The position numbers and the translations under genes were made by a program. A stretch of 64,000 bases of DNA, from contig NZ_FPAZ01000009.1 of assembly GCF_900116435.1 (NCBI RefSeq), positions 167,675 to 231,674 on the forward strand, given 5' to 3'. Below the pieces are notes generated by a model. That model ran no database searches, had not been told where the DNA came from, and was given only the letters and a program-made list of their open reading frames with translations. Shown in pieces: positions 53,848 to 63,750 of this stretch. The DNA comes from Pseudoalteromonas lipolytica. Its GTDB lineage: Bacteria; Pseudomonadota; Gammaproteobacteria; Enterobacterales; Alteromonadaceae. Positions within the stretch are counted from its first letter, which is position 1, and every line of letters starts with the position of its first letter.

Positions 53848-55272
53848 GTGTTTTATAAATATGCTCAATTAATGAAGAATTTTGCTTTTGTTATTTTTTC
53901 AAATTTAATATCTTTGTTGATTTCTGTTTTTGTAATATTGGTAATACCAAAATATATTGGGGTGGCTGATTATGGTTATTTTCAGCTTTATATTTTTTAC
54001 ACAATGTTTGTCGGTTTTATGCACTTCGGAATTAATGATGGGCTATATCTGCGAGTAGGAGGAGTTGATTATTGTTCCATAGATAAAAAATCATTTTTTT
54101 CTCAATATTATTTGTTGTTTGTGTTTCAATTGATATTAGCTTTTTTATCTTTAATTTTTTTTACTTTCAGCGATTTTGAGCATGAAAAGAAATTCATTAT
54201 ATATATGACCTTAATTTGTATGGTTGTTGTTAATACTAGATATATGCTTCTTTTTACGCTACAGGCCACTTACAGAATTAAAGAGTACTCAGTAATTACT
54301 ATTTTTGATAGAACTTCATTCCTTATTTCAGTATTTTTATTATTAATTTTTAATTTCGAGAACTTTCAGTTTTTCATTTATGCTGATTTAACTTCTAAGT
54401 TTTTGTCTTTATTTTTGGCATCTTATTACTGTAAAGATATAGTCTTTAGAGGCTTCAATGATTTTGATTTAAAGCATGCTTTAGGTCAATTGGTATTGAA
54501 CGCAAAAGTAGGTGTGAAGCTTATGTTATCTAACATAGCCAGCAAGATGATTATTGGGAATGTCAGGTTAGCTATAGAGGTAGCTTGGTCTGTTGTAGTT
54601 TTTGGTAAAATATCATTAATGTTGAGCATTACTGGCTTTGTAATGATTTTTATAAATTCGATCGGGTTAGTGCTTTTTCCATTCTTAAGAAGAGTAGATA
54701 GCTCAAAATTAAATGCTATTTATAAAGTTTTGCGTAATGCTTTGAGTGTTTTTTTGTTATTCTTTTTGTTTTTTTATTATCCTGTTTCCAGTTTTTTAAA
54801 ATATTGGCTTGTCGATTATAAAGATGTTCTTATTTATCTTTATATTATTTTTCCAATAGTGGTATTTGAAGGGAAAATGTCATTACTTGTTAATACATAT
54901 TTGAAAGTTTTAAGAAAAGAAAAGGTTCTATTAAAAGTTAACTTTTTAACAGTGATTGTAAGTTTAGTTGTTACAAGTATTAGTGTATTCGTTATTGGTG
55001 ACTTAGAAGTGGCATTATATGGAATTTTATTTGTTACAGCTTTTAGAGTTGTTATTTTTGAACTTTATATTGAGAGGTTCTTAGTTATTGACTTAAAGAA
55101 AAGTATTTTTTTAGAAGTCTTTGTTGTTTTTTACTTCCTCTTTGTAAATAGAATGTATTCCCAATATGCTAGCTTTATATTATACTGTGCTCTTATGCTC
55201 TTGGTTATTTTTATGGCTAGAAAAAGTATATTTAGGCTCAAGGAACTCTTTTTTAAGCGGGATGGCGCTTAG
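53848..55272 (+). CDS. wzx: O-antigen/capsule flippase Wzx
   Basis: Inner-membrane protein with about twelve to fourteen hydrophobic segments over 474 residues, of the polysaccharide_synt/MATE-like flippase family. The start FVIFSNLISLLISVFVILVIPKYIGVADYGYFQLY is typical. GTG at 53848 follows AAGG; ATG at 53872 is an alternative. It is unrelated in detail to the WzxC-like flippase at 33121, which supports two separate repeat units. Very AT-rich. Confidence 0.83.
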   Translation: MFYKYAQLMKNFAFVIFSNLISLLISVFVILVIPKYIGVADYGYFQLYIFYTMFVGFMHFGINDGLYLRVGGVDYCSIDKKSFFSQYYLLFVFQLILAFLSLIFFTFSDFEHEKKFIIYMTLICMVVVNTRYMLLFTLQATYRIKEYSVITIFDRTSFLISVFLLLIFNFENFQFFIYADLTSKFLSLFLASYYCKDIVFRGFNDFDLKHALGQLVLNAKVGVKLMLSNIASKMIIGNVRLAIEVAWSVVVFGKISLMLSITGFVMIFINSIGLVLFPFLRRVDSSKLNAIYKVLRNALSVFLLFFLFFYYPVSSFLKYWLVDYKDVLIYLYIIFPIVVFEGKMSLLVNTYLKVLRKEKVLLKVNFLTVIVSLVVTSISVFVIGDLEVALYGILFVTAFRVVIFELYIERFLVIDLKKSIFLEVFVVFYFLFVNRMYSQYASFILYCALMLLVIFMARKSIFRLKELFFKRDGA

Positions 55273-55355
55273 TTTATATTGTTAACGTTTATATGATTTT
55301 TTATAACTTTGAATTGTAATATTACAAATGGTATTGGATTTGCCGGATTTTATTT

Positions 55356-56471
55356 ATGAAAACTAAACTTGTAGTCGTTGGAGAGCCTGAGGTTGTTCCT
55401 TTTGCTGGGTGTAGAAATAACGCTCTTAATGAAATACTGAAAAAGTATACGCTATATAATGATAGTGTAACTTATTATTCATCAGCATCAAGTCCAGAAG
55501 ATTATGAATTGAATGGTGTTAAATATCAAGGCTTTCCTGTTTACAGTAAAAACAATAGGCTTATATTAAAAAATAGTAAGAAGATTAGAGAAACTTTTAA
55601 GAAATATTTTCTATGTGGTGATAATTATCACATACAATTTAGAATACCTTCAATATTTACTTTGCAAATTTATTTTATAGTAAAGGACTTGTTACGTGAC
55701 GGTTCTTATAGTTTTTATATGGCAGGTGATTGGGTTGAAAGCCTTAGATTTAACCATGCAAGTAAGTTTTTCTTATTGAAACATCTAGATAAAATACAAC
55801 GTATTCTTATAAAAAATAAGAAAGTTGTTTTTACTGGTCATGCTTTAATGAGGAAGTATAGTAATCTTATTTTTAATGGTCACCCTTTTTATTCTACGAC
55901 CCACTCTTTTTCAGATGTTCAAATTAGCTATGATAAATCTGATAATTTAGGAATATGTTTTATAGGGCGTATAGAGCCGCTTAAAAATTTTTCATTTGTA
56001 GTTTCTTTAGCAGAATCTAAGAAACTTAAGCATTATACTTTCCATTTTTTAGGCGATGGTCCAAAAATGGAAGAACTTACTCTAATGGTTAAGGAAAAAG
56101 GGCTTGATAACATTCGAGTTCATGGCCATATAAAGGATAGAAATTTGTTTAATCATATAGTTAGTTCTTGTAAGTATTTTGTTTTGCCGAGTTATACGGA
56201 AGGTACATCTAAAACACTACCTGAAATGATGTGTCGTTCGATTGTACCTATTGCTTTTGATGGAGTCGGTGGAAACAACGAAATTTTAAAAGAGGCAGGA
56301 ATTTTAATTCCTGTTGACGATACCGAGGCTGCTGTCGAAAACATCCTCAGGATTGATGCTAACCCTACTAACTATAAAGAGCTTATAGACGAAGGTTATA
56401 AATACGCAAAACAAAACACAATTGAAAATCAATTAGAGTTAATGTTTAATTTTATGTACAAGAATCAGTAA
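55356..56471 (+). CDS. Glycosyltransferase family 4 (divergent)
   Basis: GT-B-type protein of 371 residues with a conserved C-terminal donor domain: GICFIGRIEPLKNFSFV, FLGDGPKMEEL, VHGHIKDR and PSYTEGTSKTLPEMM. The N-terminal acceptor half is unlike common families, as usual for repeat-unit transferases. Donor and linkage unknown. It lies in the AT-rich core of the cluster, 83 bases after wzx. Confidence 0.78.
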   Translation: MKTKLVVVGEPEVVPFAGCRNNALNEILKKYTLYNDSVTYYSSASSPEDYELNGVKYQGFPVYSKNNRLILKNSKKIRETFKKYFLCGDNYHIQFRIPSIFTLQIYFIVKDLLRDGSYSFYMAGDWVESLRFNHASKFFLLKHLDKIQRILIKNKKVVFTGHALMRKYSNLIFNGHPFYSTTHSFSDVQISYDKSDNLGICFIGRIEPLKNFSFVVSLAESKKLKHYTFHFLGDGPKMEELTLMVKEKGLDNIRVHGHIKDRNLFNHIVSSCKYFVLPSYTEGTSKTLPEMMCRSIVPIAFDGVGGNNEILKEAGILIPVDDTEAAVENILRIDANPTNYKELIDEGYKYAKQNTIENQLELMFNFMYKNQ

Positions 56472-56514
56472 ATTACATTTTAAAGCTAATATTTAATATC
56501 ATAAAGGGTTTGTC

Positions 56515-57609
56515 TTGAATATTTTATTTATAATTACAGGGTTAGGTGTTGGAGGAGCTGAGAGGCAGGTTGTAGATCTTGCAGATGAGTTAACAAAATT
56601 AGGTCATTCAGTAAAATTAGCATACTTTCTATCCGAAAAAACAACTGTCCTAAAAAGCCCAAATTTTGATGTTATCGATTTAGGAAACAATAAAAATAAT
56701 GCCTTCGCATTTATTTTTGGTTTTTTTAGTTTAATAAAACTAATCAAAAAAATGAAACCTGATGTTATACATGCTCATATGTTTCATTCAATTATACTTA
56801 GTAGATTAAGCAGGATTTTTGCCAAGCAATCAAAATTAGTATGCACATCTCATAGCAGTTACGATGGTGGGAAGGCTCGAATGTTTGCTTATAGAGCGAC
56901 TTCATTTTTGGGTGATGTATTTACTAATGTAAGCCATAAAGCTGTAAATAATTTTGAAGCACGCGGTGCTGCGAAAAAAGGAACTATGCTTACTGTTTTA
57001 AATGGCATTGATATAAATAAGTTCTATTTTTCGTATGAAAGAAGGTCTGCAGCGCGGGTGCCTTTGCAAACGAATAAGAAGTTAATACTTTCAGTAGGTC
57101 GCTTTCACAAAGCAAAAGATTACCCCAATCTTTTGCATGCATTTTCATTGATCTGTAATGAAAGAAGTGATGTAGAGCTTTGGATTGTTGGTGATGGTGA
57201 CCTTAAAAAAGATATAGAACAATTAATTTTTAAATTAAACTTAACAGGCTATGTGAAGCTATTAGGCATTAGAAATGATATCCCTGATTTAATGAATGCT
57301 TCGGATGTATATGCTTTATCCTCAGCTTGGGAAGGATTTGGTCTAGTAGTTGCTGAAGCTATGGCTACAGAGCGTGTAGTTGTTGCTACTGATTGTGGCG
57401 GTGTTAAGGAGGTTATTGGTGAGTGTGGTTTTTTAGTCCCGACCGAAGATCCAGAACTTTTTGCTATATCGTTGAAAAAAGCATTAAATTTAGAAGTTGA
57501 AGAACGACAGAAATTAGGCGTTATGGCTCGACTAAGAGTAAAAGAAAAGTACAGTTTACGAACGGTTGCTAAAAAGTGGCTCGCAGTTTATAGCAATATA
57601 AATGTTTAA
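56515..57609 (+). CDS. Glycosyltransferase family 4
   Basis: Retaining GT-B enzyme of 364 residues. The N-terminus is ITGLGVGGAERQVVDLADEL; the donor domain has LSVGRFHKAKDYPNLL, IVGDGDLKKDIE and the E-x7-E motif in SAWEGFGLVVAEAMA. The start is TTG at 56515, preceded by AAAGGG. It resembles transferases that add a hexose or HexNAc to a growing repeat unit; specificity unknown. Confidence 0.86.
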   Translation: MNILFIITGLGVGGAERQVVDLADELTKLGHSVKLAYFLSEKTTVLKSPNFDVIDLGNNKNNAFAFIFGFFSLIKLIKKMKPDVIHAHMFHSIILSRLSRIFAKQSKLVCTSHSSYDGGKARMFAYRATSFLGDVFTNVSHKAVNNFEARGAAKKGTMLTVLNGIDINKFYFSYERRSAARVPLQTNKKLILSVGRFHKAKDYPNLLHAFSLICNERSDVELWIVGDGDLKKDIEQLIFKLNLTGYVKLLGIRNDIPDLMNASDVYALSSAWEGFGLVVAEAMATERVVVATDCGGVKEVIGECGFLVPTEDPELFAISLKKALNLEVEERQKLGVMARLRVKEKYSLRTVAKKWLAVYSNINV

Positions 57610-57687
57610 ATTGATAAGAGGTTTTAGTTTGTAAATTACTTTACAAGCTTGATAGCTAAACTAACAGGATAAGTTCTAGGACGCTTA

Positions 57688-58797
57688 ATGAGGTTATTAT
57701 ATATAGTAAACGTTGATTGGTTCTTTGTATCTCATCGCTTACCAATAGCTCTTGAAGCCATTAAAAAAGGGTATGAAGTACATATAGCATGTGGGATCAC
57801 TAATAAACAAAGTTATTTAGAGTCTCTTGGGATTCATGTCCATCCTATTCCTCTATCAAGAAGTGGAACTAGTATATTAACTGAGCTAGCAACTATTAAA
57901 AAGTTGTGGAACATAGTTAAAGAAGTCAACCCTGACATTAGTCATGTAGTTACAATTAAAGGTGTAGTGTATGGTGGTATTATAACTAGACTCTTAAAAG
58001 TAAAATCACGTATAGCTTCGATCTCAGGTTTAGGTTATGTGTTTATTGATAATTCTGCGAGAGTTAAATTATTAAAGCTTATAATTAAAAAATTATATGG
58101 TTTTGCTTTAGGAAAAGATACGCTAGTTATTTTTCAAAATGAGAATGATAAGTCTATCTTTGTTGATGGGAATATTATTCAGCCTTCACAAAGCTTATTA
58201 ATAAGAGGCTCAGGGGTTGATTTAGATAAGTTTAAATATATACCCGAACCAAAAACCATAAAAACAGTTATGTTTTTAGCTCGATTGCTTAAAGATAAGG
58301 GGCTTATAGAGTTTTGCAGAGCTGCACATATAATAAAAAAATCAGCAGATGTGAGGTTTGTTCTAGTTGGTGATCTAGATCCTGATAATCCTAATTCAAT
58401 AACTGAAGATGAATTAGCTTCTTATACTGATAGTGGAATAATTGAACATTGGGGATATTCGCAAAACGTTGAATCTGTAATACCTCAGGCACATATCATG
58501 GTTTTACCATCTTATCGAGAAGGATTACCAAAAAGCTTGCTTGAGGCTGCTGCATGTGGCCGAGCTGTTATTACAACAGATGTTCCTGGTTGCAGAGATG
58601 CTATTGAACCAAATGAAACGGGGTTATTGGTAAAAGTTAAAGATTCCAATAATCTTGCGGAGGCAATATTCAAGCTATTAGATGATGATATTTTAAGAGA
58701 AAAGCTTGGTCAAGCGGGTCGAAAGTTAGCAGAAGAAAGCTTTAATATCGATGATGTTATTGCTACACATATTGCAATCTATAGAGGTGGGCGTTGA
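57688..58797 (+). CDS. Glycosyltransferase family 4 (CapM/PglA-like)
   Basis: GT-B enzyme of 369 residues with the WFFVSHRLPIALEA start and TIKGVVYGGI. The strongly conserved C-terminal part includes HWGYSQNVESVIPQAHIMVLPSYREGLPKSLLEAAACGR. This group usually acts early in the repeat unit and is often next to PglC-type initiating transferases, as here. Overlaps the next gene by four bases (TTGA). It may add the second sugar to QuiNAc or FucNAc. Confidence 0.86.
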   Translation: MRLLYIVNVDWFFVSHRLPIALEAIKKGYEVHIACGITNKQSYLESLGIHVHPIPLSRSGTSILTELATIKKLWNIVKEVNPDISHVVTIKGVVYGGIITRLLKVKSRIASISGLGYVFIDNSARVKLLKLIIKKLYGFALGKDTLVIFQNENDKSIFVDGNIIQPSQSLLIRGSGVDLDKFKYIPEPKTIKTVMFLARLLKDKGLIEFCRAAHIIKKSADVRFVLVGDLDPDNPNSITEDELASYTDSGIIEHWGYSQNVESVIPQAHIMVLPSYREGLPKSLLEAAACGRAVITTDVPGCRDAIEPNETGLLVKVKDSNNLAEAIFKLLDDDILREKLGQAGRKLAEESFNIDDVIATHIAIYRGGR

Positions 58798-59717
58798 AGT
58801 TACTTATCACTGGTTATACAGGCTTTGTTGGTAGCAATTTAATAATGCAATTACATAGTAACCATGAACTTAGTTTAGTAGGAAGGAAAGTATCTGAGTT
58901 AGGTCATTTCTACAAACATGACATTGATACTAATGCAAACTATAGCGAAGCACTTCTAAATGTTAATTGTGTTATCCATATAGCTGCTCGTGTGCATATA
59001 ATGAATGATGCTTCAGCGGATCCCTTAATTGAGTTTAGAGCAGTTAATACTGTAGGTACACTTAACTTAGCTAAGCAAGCTGCAAAAGAAGGGGTTAAGC
59101 GCTTTATTTTTGTTAGTTCAATAAAAGTTAATGGTGAAAGTACGACAAATAGCTCACCATTTTGTGCAGGTGATAGGCCTGCTCCTGAGGATCCTTATGG
59201 TATATCAAAGGCTGAGGCTGAACAGCAATTGTTAGAGCTGGGTAAACTTACAGGAATGGAGATTGTTATAATTCGCCCACCACTTGTTTATGGTGAAGGG
59301 GTTAAAGCAAATTTTGCTTCATTAATGAAGTTGGTAAACAAAGGGTTTCCACTACCATTTAGGTTAATTAATAATAAACGAAGCTTAGTATCGGTTTATA
59401 ATTTAGTTGATTTAATACAAGTGTGTATTAGTCACCCTAGAGCTGCTAACCAAGTGTTTTTAGTAAGTGATGACCACGATTTATCAACGGCAGAAATGGT
59501 CGCGCTAATGGCAAAGGTTCAATGCAAGCCAAACTTGGCGCTACCAGTGCCAGTTTGGTGCTTTAAATTAGTAGGTAAATTGTTAGGTAAGCAGGATGTA
59601 ATAGATAGACTCACTGGCTCATTACAGCTTGATATAACACATACAAAAAATACACTTGACTGGTCTCCGCCATACTCTGTTGAACATGGCTTTAAACTTG
59701 CCGCGAAAAAGCCTTAA
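58794..59717 (+). CDS. NAD-dependent C4-reductase/epimerase (WbpV/WbpK type)
   Basis: SDR of 307 residues with GYTGFVGSNL at the N-terminus, IHIAARVHIM, FVSSIKVNGE and the catalytic YGISKAEAEQ. WbpV- and WbpK-like enzymes reduce the 4-keto sugar made by WbpM to UDP-QuiNAc or UDP-FucNAc; which of the two cannot be read here. The partner dehydratase is at 60514 and the initiating transferase lies between. TTG start at 58794 with GAGGTGG upstream. Confidence 0.85.
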   Translation: MKLLITGYTGFVGSNLIMQLHSNHELSLVGRKVSELGHFYKHDIDTNANYSEALLNVNCVIHIAARVHIMNDASADPLIEFRAVNTVGTLNLAKQAAKEGVKRFIFVSSIKVNGESTTNSSPFCAGDRPAPEDPYGISKAEAEQQLLELGKLTGMEIVIIRPPLVYGEGVKANFASLMKLVNKGFPLPFRLINNKRSLVSVYNLVDLIQVCISHPRAANQVFLVSDDHDLSTAEMVALMAKVQCKPNLALPVPVWCFKLVGKLLGKQDVIDRLTGSLQLDITHTKNTLDWSPPYSVEHGFKLAAKKP

Positions 59718-59739
59718 AAAATACTTAATGGATATATAA

Positions 59740-60288
59740 ATGATACGTTTACTCGACTTTTTATTTGCCTTATTTGGTTTATTATTTGCATTACCTTTTT
59801 TAATTGTTTTATTCGTTATTGGTCTGTTTGATACCGGCTCACCTATTTTTATGCAAGAGCGTGTAGGCCGTAATAAAAAACCATTCACACTGGTAAAATT
59901 TAGAACAATGAAGGTTGATACAGCCTCTGTAGCTAGCCACTTAGCAAGTACGGCATCTATTACTCCTTTTGGTGGTTTTTTACGTAAAACAAAGTTAGAC
60001 GAATTACCACAACTTTGGAATGTACTTAAAGGGGAAATGAGCTTGGTTGGCCCGCGTCCAGGTTTATTTAACCAAGAAGAGCTAACAGCAGCACGTGAAG
60101 CTAAAAATGTGTATGCTGTTCGCCCTGGTATTACAGGTCTTGCTCAAGTAAACGAAATTGATATGTCTACACCCGAACTGCTCGCAAAAACGGATCGTGA
60201 AATGATCGACACCCTCACAATAGCGAACTATTTTAAATATATTTTAATGACAGTAACGGGGAGTGGTAGTGGTGATCGTGTTAAATAG
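59740..60288 (+). CDS. PglC-type polyprenyl-phosphate sugar-1-phosphate transferase
   Basis: Minimal monotopic initiating transferase (182 residues). One re-entrant hydrophobic helix at the N-terminus precedes the catalytic core: QERVGRNKKPFTLVKFRTM, FLRKTKLDELPQLWNVLKGEMSLVGPRP with the Asp-Glu pair, and RPGITGLAQVN. It would load UDP-QuiNAc or UDP-FucNAc made by its neighbours on undecaprenyl phosphate. This is a third possible initiating enzyme in the window besides two WecA-like proteins. Confidence 0.92.
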   Translation: MIRLLDFLFALFGLLFALPFLIVLFVIGLFDTGSPIFMQERVGRNKKPFTLVKFRTMKVDTASVASHLASTASITPFGGFLRKTKLDELPQLWNVLKGEMSLVGPRPGLFNQEELTAAREAKNVYAVRPGITGLAQVNEIDMSTPELLAKTDREMIDTLTIANYFKYILMTVTGSGSGDRVK

Positions 60289-60427
60289 TAATCAGAGCTT
60301 AGACTATAAATGTCGTGCAAGTGGCTTTTTGCCCAAGGTCTAAATCAAATTTTTATAAAAATCAATGACTAGTGATATTGTATTAGTTTCTGGTGTTGGC
60401 TGTTTTTTTTCAGTATAATTTACAATC

Positions 60428-60452
60428 TTTAAACAGCTGTTAAGCTGCGCGT
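60428..60452 (+). promoter_or_regulatory. Shared leader element, JUMPstart-like (copy 2)
   Basis: A 25-base stretch containing ACAGCTGTTAAGCTGCGC, about 60 bases before the WbpM-type gene, matching 21 of 25 positions of the copy before wza (41827-41851). It contains AGCTGTTAAGC as in the JUMPstart sequence. A GCGGTA follows at 60473-60478, similar to part of the ops element. It suggests RfaH-like control; not proven. Confidence 0.45.
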
Positions 60453-60513
60453 CAGTTAGTTTTAACAATACTGCGGTATGCTTGTGTTAGTAAAACGAAA
60501 AAGGGAACTTGTT

Positions 60514-62466
60514 GTGGATAAATTTATTCGTTCTGTTTTAAATGCACCGCGTGCAAAAAAGCGCTTGATTACGCTTTTTATTGATTCATTCTTTATTATT
60601 TCGGCTTTTTGGCTTGCGCTTATTGTGCGCCTTGACAGCATATCGCCTTTTTATAACACCGATAACTGGCTACTGTTAGCTCTATTACTACCAACCTCTT
60701 TATTTGCTTTTATTAATCTAGGTTTATACCGCGCTGTTTTACGCTACATGAATGCGCAAGCGGTATGGGCCATAGTGTTAGGCACTTTAATAACTACCAC
60801 GGCCTTAGTGTTAATTTCGTTTTTTGTTGGTATTACCATACCCCGTACCATGCCGTTTATTTTTGCCTGGTTATGCTTACTCACTGTAGGGGGGGCACGA
60901 ATTTTAGTGCGCGCGATGATCGGTAAATTAACAACAGCAAGTAAAGAATCAATTATTATTTACGGTGCAGGCTCTGCTGGCCGCCAATTAGCTACAGCAC
61001 TTAATACAGGGCCAGAGTATTATGTTCGCGCTTTTATAGACGACGACGAATCTAAACAGGGCTCTATTATTCAGGGTATTCCGGTTTTATGTTTTAAAGG
61101 CATTTACGATCTAGTTAATAAAGGTAATGTAAGTAAGGTATTGCTTGCGTTACCCAGCGAAAGCCGCGCCCGCCGTAAACAAATTTTAGCCCAGCTAGAG
61201 CCTTTAACTGTCACGGTATTGTCGATCCCTGGTATGGCCGATGTAGTAGAGGGCAAAGCCAAACTGTCTGAATTCAGAGATGTCGAAATAGAAGACTTAC
61301 TTGGCCGCGACCCAGTGTCACCTAAGCCAGAGCTTATGGCAGCCAATATTACTGGTAAAGTAGTTATGGTTACTGGTGCAGGTGGCTCTATTGGATCTGA
61401 GTTATGTAGGCAAATAGTTAAACAGCAGCCTAAAAAACTTGTGCTGTTTGAACTTAGTGAATTTGGTTTATATTCGATTGAAAAAGAGCTTTCTGAATAC
61501 ATAAATCATAATCAACTCGATGTAAAACTAGTGCCAATTATGGGTTCTGTACAACGTATAAACCGTATTGAAACAGTAATGATGGCATTTGGTGTACAAA
61601 CGGTTTATCACGCAGCTGCTTATAAGCATGTACCTTTAGTTGAGCACAATGTGGTTGAAGGCGTGCGTAATAATGTATTTGGCACTTATTATGCTGCAAA
61701 AGCAGCGGTCAACGCGAAGGTCGAAACCTTTGTGTTAATTTCTACCGACAAAGCGGTACGCCCTACCAATGTAATGGGGGCAACTAAGCGTATGGCTGAG
61801 CTTGTATTGCAGGGGTTAGCACAAAACAAAGGTAAGCAACATAATACGCGTTTTTGTATGGTGCGCTTTGGTAATGTGCTTGGCTCAAGCGGCTCTGTTG
61901 TTCCACTATTTCGCAGGCAAATTAAAGAGGGTGGGCCAATAACCTTAACTCATCCTGATATAACACGCTTTTTTATGACCATTCCCGAGGCCGCGCAGCT
62001 TGTTATTCAGGCTGGTTCTATGGGGCGTGGTGGCGATGTATTTGTTCTCGATATGGGTGAGTCAGTTAAAATTAAAGACCTTGCTACTAAAATGGTCCGC
62101 TTATCGGGTTACGAAGTAAAAGACGACGCTAATCCGCATGGCGATATTGAAATTTTATGCACTGGCCTTCGCCCTGGCGAAAAGCTATTTGAAGAGCTAT
62201 TAATTGGCGATAATGTTGGCAAAACATCACACGAGCGTATAATGACAGCGAACGAGGTTATGCTACCGCTACCTGAGTTAAATGTGTTTTTAGAAGCATT
62301 AGACATCGCCTGCCATAATTTTGATCACCAAACTATTCGCCAGTTGTTGTTAGACGCGCCAACCGGCTTTAACCCAACCGATGGTATTTGTGACTTAGTA
62401 TGGAATGCGAAGCAACAAAAGCGTGAGCCAGAAACTACGGCTAAAGTGATTAACTTAAATAACTAA
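60514..62466 (+). CDS. wbpM: UDP-GlcNAc 4,6-dehydratase (WbpM/PglF/FlaA1 family)
   Basis: Large membrane-bound SDR that converts UDP-GlcNAc to the 4-keto-6-deoxy sugar, feeding QuiNAc or FucNAc synthesis. Four N-terminal membrane helices (about 15-135) precede a Rossmann-like CoA-binding-type domain (about 140-260). The catalytic SDR domain follows, with GAGGSIGSE at about 288, ISTDKAVRPTNVMGATKR and VRFGNVLGSSGSVVPLF. Met replaces the usual catalytic Tyr before Lys, typical of this family. GTG at 60514 (650 residues) has AAGGGAA at ideal spacing; ATG at 60478 with no ribosome site would add 12 residues and is the alternative. Confidence 0.92.
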   Translation: MDKFIRSVLNAPRAKKRLITLFIDSFFIISAFWLALIVRLDSISPFYNTDNWLLLALLLPTSLFAFINLGLYRAVLRYMNAQAVWAIVLGTLITTTALVLISFFVGITIPRTMPFIFAWLCLLTVGGARILVRAMIGKLTTASKESIIIYGAGSAGRQLATALNTGPEYYVRAFIDDDESKQGSIIQGIPVLCFKGIYDLVNKGNVSKVLLALPSESRARRKQILAQLEPLTVTVLSIPGMADVVEGKAKLSEFRDVEIEDLLGRDPVSPKPELMAANITGKVVMVTGAGGSIGSELCRQIVKQQPKKLVLFELSEFGLYSIEKELSEYINHNQLDVKLVPIMGSVQRINRIETVMMAFGVQTVYHAAAYKHVPLVEHNVVEGVRNNVFGTYYAAKAAVNAKVETFVLISTDKAVRPTNVMGATKRMAELVLQGLAQNKGKQHNTRFCMVRFGNVLGSSGSVVPLFRRQIKEGGPITLTHPDITRFFMTIPEAAQLVIQAGSMGRGGDVFVLDMGESVKIKDLATKMVRLSGYEVKDDANPHGDIEILCTGLRPGEKLFEELLIGDNVGKTSHERIMTANEVMLPLPELNVFLEALDIACHNFDHQTIRQLLLDAPTGFNPTDGICDLVWNAKQQKREPETTAKVINLNN

Positions 62467-62818
62467 TCGCTCATAACTATGCCTAGCGCTCAATTAGCGT
62501 TAGGCATTAATATAAAACATTCTAAATCCCCCTTCTTTAATACCTTCATTAAACTCTTTAGCAATCGTCAGTTAAGGCATTACTATTAATAACCTTTCTT
62601 TACTATACCAATTAAAGCTGAGTATGCTTTTTAAATCTATAATGTGAATATTATGTTTATTTAAATGACGTATTAAGCATTTAATTAACACAGTATAAAA
62701 ATTCAGCATTTTTGGATTTATTTTTAAGCATTTGAAAGTTAAGTGTTCAGCTTGTATCTACATTAGTACTGTTAGTTTGGTATTATTGTTGATTAAGTAG
62801 ATACATAACGGACTAAAT
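62467..62818 (+). other. Intergenic region with hairpin before galU
   Basis: The gap of 352 bases starts with a 12-bp hairpin (ATGCCTAGCGCT at 62479-62490, AGCGTTAGGCAT at 62496-62507, one G-T pair) that probably marks the 3' end of the wbpM transcript although no T tract follows. The remaining AT-rich DNA must hold the galU promoter; no candidate stands out. No ORF of interest. Confidence 0.55.
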
Positions 62819-63727
62819 ATGAAAGCAGTTATCCCCGTAGCGGGCCTTGGTACTAGAATGCTCCCAATGACCAAAGCGATTCCTAAAGAAATGCTCCCTT
62901 TGGTTGATAAGCCACTTATTCAATACATAGTAAATGAATGTGTTGCTGCGGGTATTAAAGAAATTGTATTAGTAACACATAGTTCTAAAAATGCCATTGA
63001 AAACCATTTTGATACGAGCTTTGAGCTTGAAGCAACACTCGAAAAACGTGTAAAGCGCACTCTATTAGACGAAGTACGTTCTATTTGCCCAGCAGATGTA
63101 ACAATTATGCATGTACGCCAGGGCGAAGCAAAAGGTTTAGGTCATGCGGTCATGTGTGCAAAACCAATTGTTGGTGATGACGATTTTGTTGTTGTATTAC
63201 CAGACGTAATCTTAGATGCGTATACAGCAGATCAAAAAACTGAGAATATTGCAGCTATGATCACGCGCTTTAAAGAGGTAAAAGCAAGCCAAATTATGCT
63301 TGAGCCTGTCGCGTTTGACGATGTGAGCAAATATGGTATTGCCGACATAAACGGTGTAAAAATTAAAGCGGGTGAAAGTGCACCCATAAAAACGATGGTT
63401 GAAAAACCCGCTGTTGAAGATGCGCCTTCTAACCTTGCCGTTGTTGGTCGTTATGTATTGTCGAAAGCTATCTGGCCGTTGTTGGCTAAAACACCCGCTG
63501 GCGCTGGTGGTGAAGTTCAATTAACCGATGCAATCGACGAACTAATGAAGCATGAAATCGTTGAAGCTTTCCACATGAGTGGTCGTTCACATGATTGTGG
63601 CGATAAGCTGGGGTATTTAAAAGCGATTGTTGAGTACGCTATGCGTGATGAAAAGTTAGGTTCTGAGTTTTCTGAGTTTTTAAACGGGCTTGTTGCGCCT
63701 AAAAGCAGCCACTTAAAAGCTGTTTAA
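62819..63727 (+). CDS. galU: UTP-glucose-1-phosphate uridylyltransferase GalU
   Basis: Makes UDP-glucose from glucose-1-phosphate and UTP, the precursor for Ugd and for glucose or galactose in surface glycans. The 302 residues start with [21 protein letters not shown], and [25 protein letters not shown] and the C-terminal [15 protein letters not shown] follow. It is the last gene of the cluster and has its own promoter region and terminator. Confidence 0.96.
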   Translation: MKAVIPVAGLGTRMLPMTKAIPKEMLPLVDKPLIQYIVNECVAAGIKEIVLVTHSSKNAIENHFDTSFELEATLEKRVKRTLLDEVRSICPADVTIMHVRQGEAKGLGHAVMCAKPIVGDDDFVVVLPDVILDAYTADQKTENIAAMITRFKEVKASQIMLEPVAFDDVSKYGIADINGVKIKAGESAPIKTMVEKPAVEDAPSNLAVVGRYVLSKAIWPLLAKTPAGAGGEVQLTDAIDELMKHEIVEAFHMSGRSHDCGDKLGYLKAIVEYAMRDEKLGSEFSEFLNGLVAPKSSHLKAV

Positions 63728-63750
63728 TTTCAGCTGCTACTTTAACGATT

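Noticed and set aside
60473..60485. True ops element for RfaH before wbpM
   Set aside because: Only GCGGTA plus partial matches to the 12-base ops are seen, and it overlaps a possible start codon; kept only as part of a JUMPstart-like suggestion.
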